Origin: CAJBVG01 sp044376465
GTDB taxonomy: Bacteria; Bacteroidota; Bacteroidia; Sphingobacteriales; Sphingobacteriaceae
Direction of reading: 5' to 3'
DNA: 6,152 bases
Assembly (NCBI GenBank): GCA_044376465.1
Contig: JBILKW010000133.1
Coordinates: 1-6,152 of the forward strand
Part shown: piece by piece, positions 1-5,607 of the stretch
Layout of the letters: every line of letters starts with the position of its first letter
Position numbering within the stretch: the first letter of the stretch is position 1
Made by a program: the position numbers and the translations under genes
The notes under the pieces: model-generated
Databases searched by the model: none
Told to the model about the DNA's origin: nothing
The model's input: only the letters and a program-made list of their open reading frames with translations

Positions 1-160
1 CACCTACAACACCTGGTACAAGGGTAATTACTAGGCCAGCGGGTACAACACCCGCTAACAATAATGGACTGCCAGCTTCGGCTACTCCAAGTGGTACAAC
101 TACAACACCTACAACACCTGGTACAAGGGTAATTACTAGGCCAGCAAGTACAACACCAGC
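1..160. repeat. Direct repeat pair with 105-bp period inside the Thr/Pro-rich tail
   Basis: Positions 1-40 and 106-145 are identical over 40 bp. Similarity continues imperfectly for about 15 bp beyond (41-55 against 146-160, with a few mismatches). The offset of 105 bp is exactly 35 codons, so the repeat keeps the reading frame. Identity that includes synonymous positions points to recent duplication or gene conversion rather than selection on protein sequence alone. The first copy begins at the window edge, so further copies may lie upstream. Confidence 0.85.
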
Positions 161-320
161 GGGAACTACTACAACTACTCCTGGTACAACTAAGCCAGCA
201 GGTACTCCAGCGGGTACAACTACTACACCAGTAACTAAACCAGCAGTAACTCCTGCTACTACAACGCCGGCAACTACAACGCCAGCAACTACAGCTCCGG
301 CGAAGCCTAAAAAACCTTAA
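1..320 (+). CDS. C-terminal fragment of a Thr/Pro/Ala-rich repetitive protein (5' end outside window)
   Basis: The only open plus-strand frame has codons starting at position 3 and runs to TAA at 318-320, giving about 105 residues; the other two plus frames hit stops within the first 35 bases. The translated tail is almost entirely Thr, Pro, Ala and Gly and ends in a basic PAKPKKP. The 18-residue segment starting PTTPGTRVITRPA occurs twice with a 35-residue period (residues 1-18 and 36-53 of the fragment), differing at one residue. Near the end the pentapeptide TTTPA is repeated. No enzymatic domain is visible. Such tails are commonly disordered linkers or stalks of exported proteins in Bacteroidota, but the start and any signal peptide lie outside the window, so function and location are unknown. 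The stretch is visibly richer in G and C than its neighbours. Plus-strand coding is supported by the hairpin just after the stop. Confidence is good for coding, nil for function. Confidence 0.72.
   Translation, partial: PTTPGTRVITRPAGTTPANNNGLPASATPSGTTTTPTTPGTRVITRPASTTPAGTTTTTPGTTKPAGTPAGTTTTPVTKPAVTPATTTPATTTPATTAPAKPKKP
258..302. repeat. Three tandem 15-bp units encoding TTTPA-like pentapeptides
   Basis: Three consecutive 15-bp units start at 258, 273 and 288. The first two read ACTACAACGCC(G/A)GCA and differ at one base. The third has diverged (ACA GCT CCG GCG) and encodes TTAPA. They sit at the end of the low-complexity tail, immediately before the lysine-rich terminus. Confidence 0.75.
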
Positions 321-346
321 TAAAAATATTTTTCAACGATATAAAG

Positions 347-375
347 CAAAGGACAAATCATATATTTGTCCTTTG
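347..375 (+). terminator. Strong hairpin after the repetitive gene, probable terminator
   Basis: A perfect 12-bp stem (347-358 pairing with 364-375, arm CAAAGGACAAAT) closes a 5-nt loop at 359-363. It starts 26 bases after the upstream stop codon. The bases that follow (TTATTTATG) are T-rich but not a clean T tract, so termination could be partial. The 3' arm ends only six bases before the purM ATG, so in a read-through transcript the hairpin would sit right against the purM initiation region. Confidence 0.62.
361..368 (+). promoter_or_regulatory. Candidate purM -7 element (TATATTTG)
   Basis: The octamer TATATTTG matches the Bacteroidota -7 consensus TAnnTTTG exactly and ends 13 bases before the purM ATG. 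No convincing -33 TTG/TTTG is seen at the usual distance. The motif lies inside the loop and 3' arm of the hairpin, so part of the match could be incidental to the palindrome. If real, the transcript would start only a few bases ahead of the ATG. Confidence 0.4.
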
Positions 376-381
376 TTATTT

Positions 382-1560
382 ATGAGCGATCAACGTTACA
401 ACCTAAGAGGAGTATCGGCTTCTAAAGAAGACGTACACCAAGCCATTAAGAATATTGATAAAGGCATCTTTCCTAAAGCCTTTTGCAAAATAATCCCCGA
501 TATATTAGCGAACGATCCTGCGTATTGCACCATTATGCATGCAGACGGTGCAGGTACAAAATCTTCTTTGGCTTATGCTTATTGGAAAGAAACGGGTGAT
601 GTATCTGTATGGAAAGGCATTGCCCAAGATGCGATCATCATGAACCTAGATGATTTGATTTGTGTAGGCGCGATCGATCATATTTTACTCTCTTCCACTA
701 TCGGTAGAAATAAAAACTTAATTCCAGCTGAAGTACTTTCTGCCATTATTAATGGCACTGAAGAAATTTTGGAAGAATTGCGTAAGGCAGGCATCAATAT
801 TTATTCAACTGGCGGCGAAACAGCCGATGTAGGCGATTTAGTTAGAACCATTATAGTTGACTCTACTGTAACGTGTAGAATGCGTAGAGAAGATGTAATT
901 TCGAATGACAATATTAAAGCTGGAGATATAATTGTAGGATTAGCATCTTATGGCCAAGCAAGCTATGAGACTGAGTATAATGGAGGGATGGGAAGCAATG
1001 GTTTAACTTCTGCAAGACATGATGTGTTTAACAAAAGCATTGCAAAAAAATATCCAGAGTGTTTTGATCCATCGGTACCAGAAGAATTGATTTTTTCGGG
1101 AACAAAAAACTTAACAGATCTAATTAAAATAAACGAAGACTTATCTGTAACCGCAGGTAAATTAGTGCTCTCGCCAACTAGAACTTATGCACCCATTATA
1201 AGTGCGTTTTTAAAAAATGGCAAAGAACACATCAACGGAATTGTACATTGCAGCGGAGGTGCTCAAACCAAAGTACTTCACTTCGTAGATAATGTACACA
1301 TCATAAAAGATTCTCTATTTCCAATTCCACCACTCTTCCGTATGATTAAAGATGAATCCAACACCTCTTGGGAAGAAATGTACAAGGTATTTAACATGGG
1401 GCACCGTATGGAGGTATATACAGACAGCTTGGAACGTGCCGAAGAACTTATATCGATTGCTAAATCTTTCAACGTTGAAGCACAAATTATTGGTCGCGTT
1501 GAAAAATTTTCAGGCAAACGTGTAAGCCTAATGAGCGAACATGGTACTTTAGTGTACTAA
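382..1560 (+). CDS. purM: Phosphoribosylformylglycinamidine cyclo-ligase (AIR synthetase), Bacteroidota type
   Basis: This 392-residue cytosolic enzyme catalyses the ATP-dependent closure of FGAM to aminoimidazole ribonucleotide, the fifth step of de novo purine synthesis. The N-terminal ATP-binding half carries HADGAGTKSSLAY (53-65; the DGxGTK signature), the NLDDLICVGA segment (88-97) and GGETADVGD (144-152), which replaces the GGETAEMPG of enterobacterial PurM. The C-terminal half has SPTRTYAP (264-271), HCSGGAQTK (289-297) and MYKVFNMGHRM (333-343). At about 390 residues it is longer than the roughly 345 of E. coli PurM, and the motif variants fit the divergent Bacteroidota branch. The ATG at 382 gives the family N-terminus MSDQRYNLRGVSASKEDVH; an in-frame TTG at 373 lies inside a hairpin and is unlikely. 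No Shine-Dalgarno sequence is visible. No other purine gene is adjacent. The gene converges with the peptidase gene downstream. Confidence 0.96.
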   Translation: MSDQRYNLRGVSASKEDVHQAIKNIDKGIFPKAFCKIIPDILANDPAYCTIMHADGAGTKSSLAYAYWKETGDVSVWKGIAQDAIIMNLDDLICVGAIDHILLSSTIGRNKNLIPAEVLSAIINGTEEILEELRKAGINIYSTGGETADVGDLVRTIIVDSTVTCRMRREDVISNDNIKAGDIIVGLASYGQASYETEYNGGMGSNGLTSARHDVFNKSIAKKYPECFDPSVPEELIFSGTKNLTDLIKINEDLSVTAGKLVLSPTRTYAPIISAFLKNGKEHINGIVHCSGGAQTKVLHFVDNVHIIKDSLFPIPPLFRMIKDESNTSWEEMYKVFNMGHRMEVYTDSLERAEELISIAKSFNVEAQIIGRVEKFSGKRVSLMSEHGTLVY

Positions 1561-1590
1561 CTCGAAATACTTAACTCTACTTTAATTGTA

Positions 1591-1651
1591 TAAAAAAAGT
1601 ATTAAGTATTAAGAAAACCTCATCAATACTTAATACTTAATACTTAATACT
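1591..1651 (-). terminator. Intrinsic terminator of the S46 peptidase gene in the convergent gap
   Basis: Read on the minus strand, a 16-bp perfect stem built from AAGTATT-type heptamers is followed by a run of seven T (1598-1592 on the complement), the classic intrinsic terminator layout. The arm at 1598-1613 can pair perfectly with 1629-1644 (15-nt loop) or, one heptamer further out, with 1636-1651. It begins just after the minus-strand stop codon at 1659. On the plus strand no T tract follows the hairpin, so any role in ending purM transcription is less certain. Confidence 0.8.
1625..1651. repeat. AATACTT heptamer array (about 3.9 copies)
   Basis: Positions 1625-1651 are a perfect period-7 run of AATACTT. 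The inverted form, about 2.4 copies of AAGTATT, occupies 1597-1613, and one isolated AATACTT lies at 1566-1572, six bases after the purM stop. Together they fill most of the 98-bp gap between the convergent genes. Confidence 0.85.
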
Positions 1652-1658
1652 CAACCGA

Positions 1659-3821
1659 TTACTTCACAAGTGTTAACTCACTTACTAAATTACTCGCCCC
1701 AGCATATTTATCCATTATAAATAATACATAACGAATGTCGCAAACGATGGTGCGTTTAAAATTTTTGTCGAATACTAAATCGCCGGTCATTGCTTCCCAG
1801 TTACCGTCGTAAGCTGTACCAATTAACTCGCCATTGGCGTTAATTACTGGGCTACCTGAGTTACCACCGGTAATGTCGTTGTCTGTTAAAAAGGAAATTA
1901 CCAACTCTCCTTTTTCATTTGCATACTGACCAAAATCTTTATTCTTCAACATAGAAACTAATTTTTCTGGAATGTCGAACTCTTCATTTTTCGGAACGTA
2001 TTTCTCTAACAATCCTCTAGAAGTGGTGTAATAGTTATATACTACCGCATCTTTAGCTGTGTAACCTGCAACCTTTCCATATGTAATTCTCATGGTTGAG
2101 TTTGCATCTGGGTACATTAATTTACCAGGGTTCATTTCCAACAAACCTGCGATGTAATCTTTTTTATCTTTTGCAATACTTGCCTGTAATTTCATTAATG
2201 CAGGCATAAAGGTTGTTCTGTATTCAGCCATTTTAGTTGCATACTGAACAATTGGGTCTGCTTCAATTTTCTTCAAACTAGGCGCAGCTAAAAAGGCTTC
2301 CATCTTTTCTTTAGATGTTAAGAATGATTTCTTGAATGCGGCAGCGCAAAATTTATTGAAACTTTCTTCAGCATTTGCTCCTTTGTATTTCTTTACAATT
2401 TCTTCTAATACTGCTGGTTGCTCAGCTTTTGGAATATCTTTATAATATATACTCAACAATGCAGCCATTACTTTCTCATCGGTAGCGGCAACATAATCTT
2501 TGTAAGTATCGTTCAAGCCAGCTTTTACTTTTTCAACTGCTTTATTCAAAGCCTCTGTATTTATAGGACTTTTCTTTAACTCTTCTGTAAGAGGTTTAAT
2601 TAAATCGGCTAACTTAACCGTTACAGATGCAGTACCTGCTAAACCATAATACGAACTACGTAATGAGTATTTTTTCAACTCTTCATAACTTGCATTAATG
2701 TTGGTTAAGGTTGATGAATACTTCGATTTTAATGCATCAGTAGAATTCGCGAATGTATTGAAATCATTTTCTACTGTTTTTTTACCAGCAATAACATCTA
2801 GCTTTACTAAGCCTTCATTTTGGCCAATGTAATATTTCCAAGAGTTTGCAGTAGATGCATAAGTAGCTGCTAATTTAATGCGAGTATCGTCACTCTTATC
2901 CATATCTGCTTTCATTACTTCTAATCTTTTTCCTAAAAGTTTGATGATGGCAGGATTTGTACGCTCAACCGAGTTCTCCATTTCTGTTGCAAATGCATAA
3001 CGATTTGTACGACCTGGGTAACCCATAATCATGGCATAGTCGCCTTCTGCAATGCCTTTCATTGATATGTTTAAGTAACGCTTTGGTTTGTACGGAACGT
3101 TGTCTTTAGAATACGCTGCTGGCTTACCATCTTTACCCATGTACACACGGAACACAGAAAAATCGCCGGTATGGCGTGGCCACATCCAATTGTCGGTATC
3201 GCCACCGAACTTACCTACAGATGAGGGTGGTGCAAACGCTAAACGCACATCTGTAAATCGCTCGTAAACGAATAATAAATATTGATTTCCTCCAAATACA
3301 TCGCGAACCACTGCTTGGTAATGCGTACCTTTGGTAGCTTCAGTTGTTAAACTTTTTATGATTTCTTTTTGCTTCGCATCTTTTTCTGCATCTCCCAAAC
3401 CTGTTGTAGCTGCAAGTATTTGCGGAGTTACGTCTTCCATTCTCACTAAAAACGAAGCCACAATTTCTGGAGCTTGCAGTTCTTCTGCTCTGGTTTTAGC
3501 CACAAAGCCATCTGTTAAATAATCGTGCTCAACTGTACTGTTAAATTGAATACTTCCGTAACCACAGTGGTGGTTCGTTAACATCAACCCGTCTGCCGAA
3601 ATCATTTCGCCAGTGCAAAATCCCATCGATACAATGGCGTCTTTTAAACTCGATTGGTTTACGTTGTATACATCACTCGCTGTTAACTTAAATCCGATCT
3701 TTTTCATGTCGTCGTAATTCTTGTTAATCAACATCGGCAACCACATGCCCTCATCGGGTGCACTTGCTTTTACATTTAAGGTTCCTAATAAGAATAAGGA
3801 AGCAACTAGTATTTTCTTCAT
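1659..3821 (-). CDS. S46-family serine dipeptidyl peptidase, DPP7 type, exported
   Basis: This 720-residue protein removes dipeptides from the N-terminus of oligopeptides, most likely in the periplasm, feeding dipeptide uptake. A Sec signal peptide (MKKILVASLFLLGTLNVKAS) is present with no lipobox. The split chymotrypsin-like domain carries TNHHCG with catalytic His85, GGDTDNWMWPRHTGD (206-220) with the probable catalytic Asp220, and GGNSGSP with Ser655. The intervening part, roughly residues 270-570, is Lys/Glu/Ala-rich and should be the helical lid domain of the family. Asn211, Trp212 and Asp672 match residues that hold the substrate amino group in characterised homologues. Position 673 is Gly (YDGNWEAM), as in DPP7; the acid-specific DPP11 has Arg there, so a preference for hydrophobic P1 residues is inferred. 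The length is normal for the family. No type IX secretion C-terminal domain is seen. The gene is convergent with purM and divergent from the DUF4139 gene. Confidence 0.94.
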   Translation of the reverse strand: MKKILVASLFLLGTLNVKASAPDEGMWLPMLINKNYDDMKKIGFKLTASDVYNVNQSSLKDAIVSMGFCTGEMISADGLMLTNHHCGYGSIQFNSTVEHDYLTDGFVAKTRAEELQAPEIVASFLVRMEDVTPQILAATTGLGDAEKDAKQKEIIKSLTTEATKGTHYQAVVRDVFGGNQYLLFVYERFTDVRLAFAPPSSVGKFGGDTDNWMWPRHTGDFSVFRVYMGKDGKPAAYSKDNVPYKPKRYLNISMKGIAEGDYAMIMGYPGRTNRYAFATEMENSVERTNPAIIKLLGKRLEVMKADMDKSDDTRIKLAATYASTANSWKYYIGQNEGLVKLDVIAGKKTVENDFNTFANSTDALKSKYSSTLTNINASYEELKKYSLRSSYYGLAGTASVTVKLADLIKPLTEELKKSPINTEALNKAVEKVKAGLNDTYKDYVAATDEKVMAALLSIYYKDIPKAEQPAVLEEIVKKYKGANAEESFNKFCAAAFKKSFLTSKEKMEAFLAAPSLKKIEADPIVQYATKMAEYRTTFMPALMKLQASIAKDKKDYIAGLLEMNPGKLMYPDANSTMRITYGKVAGYTAKDAVVYNYYTTSRGLLEKYVPKNEEFDIPEKLVSMLKNKDFGQYANEKGELVISFLTDNDITGGNSGSPVINANGELIGTAYDGNWEAMTGDLVFDKNFKRTIVCDIRYVLFIMDKYAGASNLVSELTLVK

Positions 3822-3844
3822 TTTAATCTATTTTTGATGGTTTG

Positions 3845-3874
3845 CGAAAATAAGGAAATCTATTTATTTACGAA
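3845..3874 (-). promoter_or_regulatory. Weak candidate promoter of the S46 peptidase gene
   Basis: On the minus strand TATTTTCG (3852-3845) matches TAnnTTTG at all but one base. It ends 23 bases before the ATG at 3821. A TTCG at 3874-3871 lies 18 bases upstream of it and could be a degenerate -33 TTTG. Both boxes carry one mismatch in an AT-rich background, so this is tentative. Confidence 0.35.
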
Positions 3875-3894
3875 TAAAATGTGAATAAAATTGA

Positions 3895-3907
3895 AATTGT
3901 AACAATT
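3895..3907. promoter_or_regulatory. 13-bp palindrome AATTGTAACAATT in the divergent promoter region
   Basis: Two perfect 6-base arms (AATTGT / ACAATT) flank a single central A. The site lies between the divergent peptidase and DUF4139 genes, 23 bases upstream of the candidate -7 box of the latter. The symmetry and position fit a small dimeric-regulator operator, but AT-rich spacers throw up such palindromes by chance and no known operator is recognised. Confidence 0.28.
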
Positions 3908-3930
3908 AAGCTAAAACTAGCAATAATTAG

Positions 3931-3938
3931 TATTTTTG
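3931..3938 (+). promoter_or_regulatory. Candidate -7 element (TATTTTTG) of the DUF4139 gene
   Basis: The octamer matches TAnnTTTG exactly and ends 19 bases before the ATG at 3958. No good -33 box is visible at normal spacing. The leader that would result is short and A-rich (AATATAAAAAT before the ATG), as is common for Bacteroidota translation starts that lack a Shine-Dalgarno sequence. Confidence 0.5.
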
Positions 3939-3957
3939 CCGTTATCAATATAAAAAT

Positions 3958-5547
3958 ATGAAATTAACCTATTCACTGAGCATTGCTTTATTATTTGGCG
4001 TGCTATGCAAAGCTTCAGCTTCTGATATCTTAAAAACTGAAAAAATTCAAAAAGTGATCGTTTTTAGAAATGGAGCCCAAATAGAATCTAAAATCTCACA
4101 ATCAATAGAAAAAGGTGAACATTTATTAATTATTGATGAACTTCCAAATTCACTCGACGAAAATACAGTTCAAGTATCCGGCGAAGGTGATTTTACCATC
4201 ATCAGTGTAGAATCTAAAATGGGAAGCAACGAACTCAGGAAAAAAGGTAGTGCTTACCAGGCTCTTCTAGACTCCATTGAATATTACAGTACCTTAATCG
4301 ATATGGATGTTATCAGAAAATATGCGGTCGACCAAGAAGAAGATTTGCTTATTAGTAATAAGAACATTAGCAGCAAACAAGCTTTAGAAATTGTTGATAT
4401 TGAAGATTTAGCAGAGCTTTATAAAAAACGTTTGCCAGAATTAAAAAGAGAATCGTACCGATTAGCTAAGCTGATAAACGAAAACACAGCAAGATTACAA
4501 CTATTTAAGCAGCAATTGGCAGAACGCCAAGCTGGTAAAAACAATAAACAAATTTGGATCCGTGTAAGTTTAACACAAGCACAAAACGTACGCATTAGCT
4601 TGAAATATTTGGTACAAGATGCCAGCTGGGATCCCTTCTACGATGTTCGTTCTAACGACATTGGCGAAAACGTTATTTTTATTTTGAAAGCAAATGTACG
4701 CCAAAGCACGGGTGTAAATTGGGAAAACGTAGAACTCACCTTGTCTACCGGCAACCCAGTAAATTATACTGCAAAACCAGTGCTATCAGATTGGCGATTG
4801 AGTTTAACAGAGTTTATTGCATATGAACGATTAGCAAGAAGCGGAACAGCTGATATGATCGAGTCTAAAACACTGCCATCAAGAAATATTAATTCATTAG
4901 CAGCTTCAGCATCATTTATTGAAGTGAGAACTGAAGAACTGGCCAACAACGTGCAATTTAACATTACCAAAGCCTTTACAATAGAGTCTGATGGCGATAA
5001 GAAGATATTAGAAATACAACGTAGTGAGAGCAAAGCGAATTACCGTTACGTAAGCGTTCCTAAAATAGATAATAAAGCATTTTTAATTGCAAGCATAAGC
5101 GATTGGGATAAGAACATCTTATTAGCAGGCGAAGCAAATATCTTCTTAGATGGATCGTATGTTACTAAAACATACATTGACCCTATGAGCATTGAAGACT
5201 CGTTGGAGTTAAGTTTTGGAAACGACGAAAGCATTAAAATAGAGCGTAAAATGCTGAAAGAACTAACCTCTAAAAAAACATTTGGAGGCACTAAAAAAAT
5301 AGTGCAAGCCTTTGATATTAGCGTTCGTAATACAAAGAAAAAAGCCATAAATATTCAGATACAAGACCAAGTACCTTTATCAACAGATAAAGAAATAGAG
5401 GTGAGTTTTACGGCGGTAAATGCAAACCACGAGCCCGAAACTGGCAAACTTACGTGGAACTACAGCATAGCGCCATCTGAAAGTAAAAAAATGAACTTCC
5501 AAATTGAAGTTAAATACCCTAAGAACAAGGTCTTACAAGGATGGTAA
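3958..5547 (+). CDS. DUF4140/DUF4139 (MuiA-like) exported protein
   Basis: This 529-residue protein has a signal peptide (about residues 1-22, ending CKASA; the Cys is not in a usable lipobox). Next comes a DUF4140-like domain (about 28-88: KVIVFRNGAQIES, then ELPNSLDENTVQVSG). A long charged coiled coil follows (about 92-192). The DUF4139 domain (about 200-525) has the family hallmarks YLVQDASWDPFYDVR (217-231), WENVELTLSTGNPV (255-268) and the C-terminal GKLTWNYSIAPSESKKMNFQIEVKYPKN (496-523). Homologues are annotated as mucoidy inhibitor A family; the molecular role is not established, so no function beyond a probable periplasmic or envelope location is claimed. Residues 304-320 (KTLPSRNINSLAASASF) resemble the start of plug-like segments found in some Bacteroidota exported proteins. 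The gene has its own -7-like motif and ends in a terminator-like hairpin, so it is probably monocistronic. Confidence 0.88.
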   Translation: MKLTYSLSIALLFGVLCKASASDILKTEKIQKVIVFRNGAQIESKISQSIEKGEHLLIIDELPNSLDENTVQVSGEGDFTIISVESKMGSNELRKKGSAYQALLDSIEYYSTLIDMDVIRKYAVDQEEDLLISNKNISSKQALEIVDIEDLAELYKKRLPELKRESYRLAKLINENTARLQLFKQQLAERQAGKNNKQIWIRVSLTQAQNVRISLKYLVQDASWDPFYDVRSNDIGENVIFILKANVRQSTGVNWENVELTLSTGNPVNYTAKPVLSDWRLSLTEFIAYERLARSGTADMIESKTLPSRNINSLAASASFIEVRTEELANNVQFNITKAFTIESDGDKKILEIQRSESKANYRYVSVPKIDNKAFLIASISDWDKNILLAGEANIFLDGSYVTKTYIDPMSIEDSLELSFGNDESIKIERKMLKELTSKKTFGGTKKIVQAFDISVRNTKKKAINIQIQDQVPLSTDKEIEVSFTAVNANHEPETGKLTWNYSIAPSESKKMNFQIEVKYPKNKVLQGW

Positions 5548-5560
5548 GATTTGTTTTTTT
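5531..5560 (+). terminator. Intrinsic terminator overlapping the stop codon of the DUF4139 gene
   Basis: A 6-bp stem, TCTTAC (5531-5536) with GTAAGA (5544-5549), closes a 7-nt loop and can be extended outward by two G-U pairs and one A-U pair. It runs straight into TTTGTTTTTTT (5550-5560). The TAA stop at 5545-5547 lies in the 3' arm. The stem is short and AT-rich, so efficiency may be modest, but the T tract is good. Confidence 0.5.
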
Positions 5561-5577
5561 ATTCATCATGAAATCAA

Positions 5578-5585
5578 TACTTTTG
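5578..5585 (+). promoter_or_regulatory. Candidate -7 element (TACTTTTG) of the lpd gene
   Basis: The octamer matches TAnnTTTG exactly and ends 22 bases before the ATG at 5608. A TTTG at 5550-5553 is 24 bases upstream, slightly far for a -33 box. It lies after the preceding terminator-like hairpin, consistent with lpd having its own promoter. Confidence 0.5.
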
Positions 5586-5607
5586 GTTAAAATTTAATTA
5601 AATACAT

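Noticed and set aside
1..160. Repeats at the left edge as a possible CRISPR array
   Set aside because: Only two near-identical copies are seen, they keep the reading frame at exactly 35 codons, and the intervening sequence encodes the same Thr/Pro-rich composition. This is a protein repeat.
373..381. TTG start for purM at 373, adding three residues
   Set aside because: It lies in the 3' arm of the hairpin, and the family N-terminus begins at the ATG at 382.
321..381. Purine riboswitch ahead of purM
   Set aside because: The gap is about 60 bases and is dominated by one simple hairpin; there is no three-way junction and no room for an aptamer plus expression platform.
1278..1517. Antisense open frame inside purM
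   Set aside because: It is a shadow of a strongly conserved gene, with no recognisable product and no initiation signals.
3331..3522. Plus-strand open frame antisense to the S46 peptidase
   Set aside because: It overlaps a well-supported coding region and has no family resemblance.
3958..4026. Lipoprotein signal in the DUF4139 protein (GVLC)
   Set aside because: The residue before Cys is Leu, not Gly, Ala or Ser, so it is a poor lipobox; a signal peptidase I site after KASA is more likely.
4764..5348. Two minus-strand open frames inside the DUF4139 gene
   Set aside because: Both are shadows of a gene with clear domain motifs and normal length; neither product is recognisable.
5568..5597. 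Nine-codon open frame (MKSILLVKI) between the DUF4139 and lpd genes
   Set aside because: It is too short to support, and it overlaps the candidate lpd -7 element.
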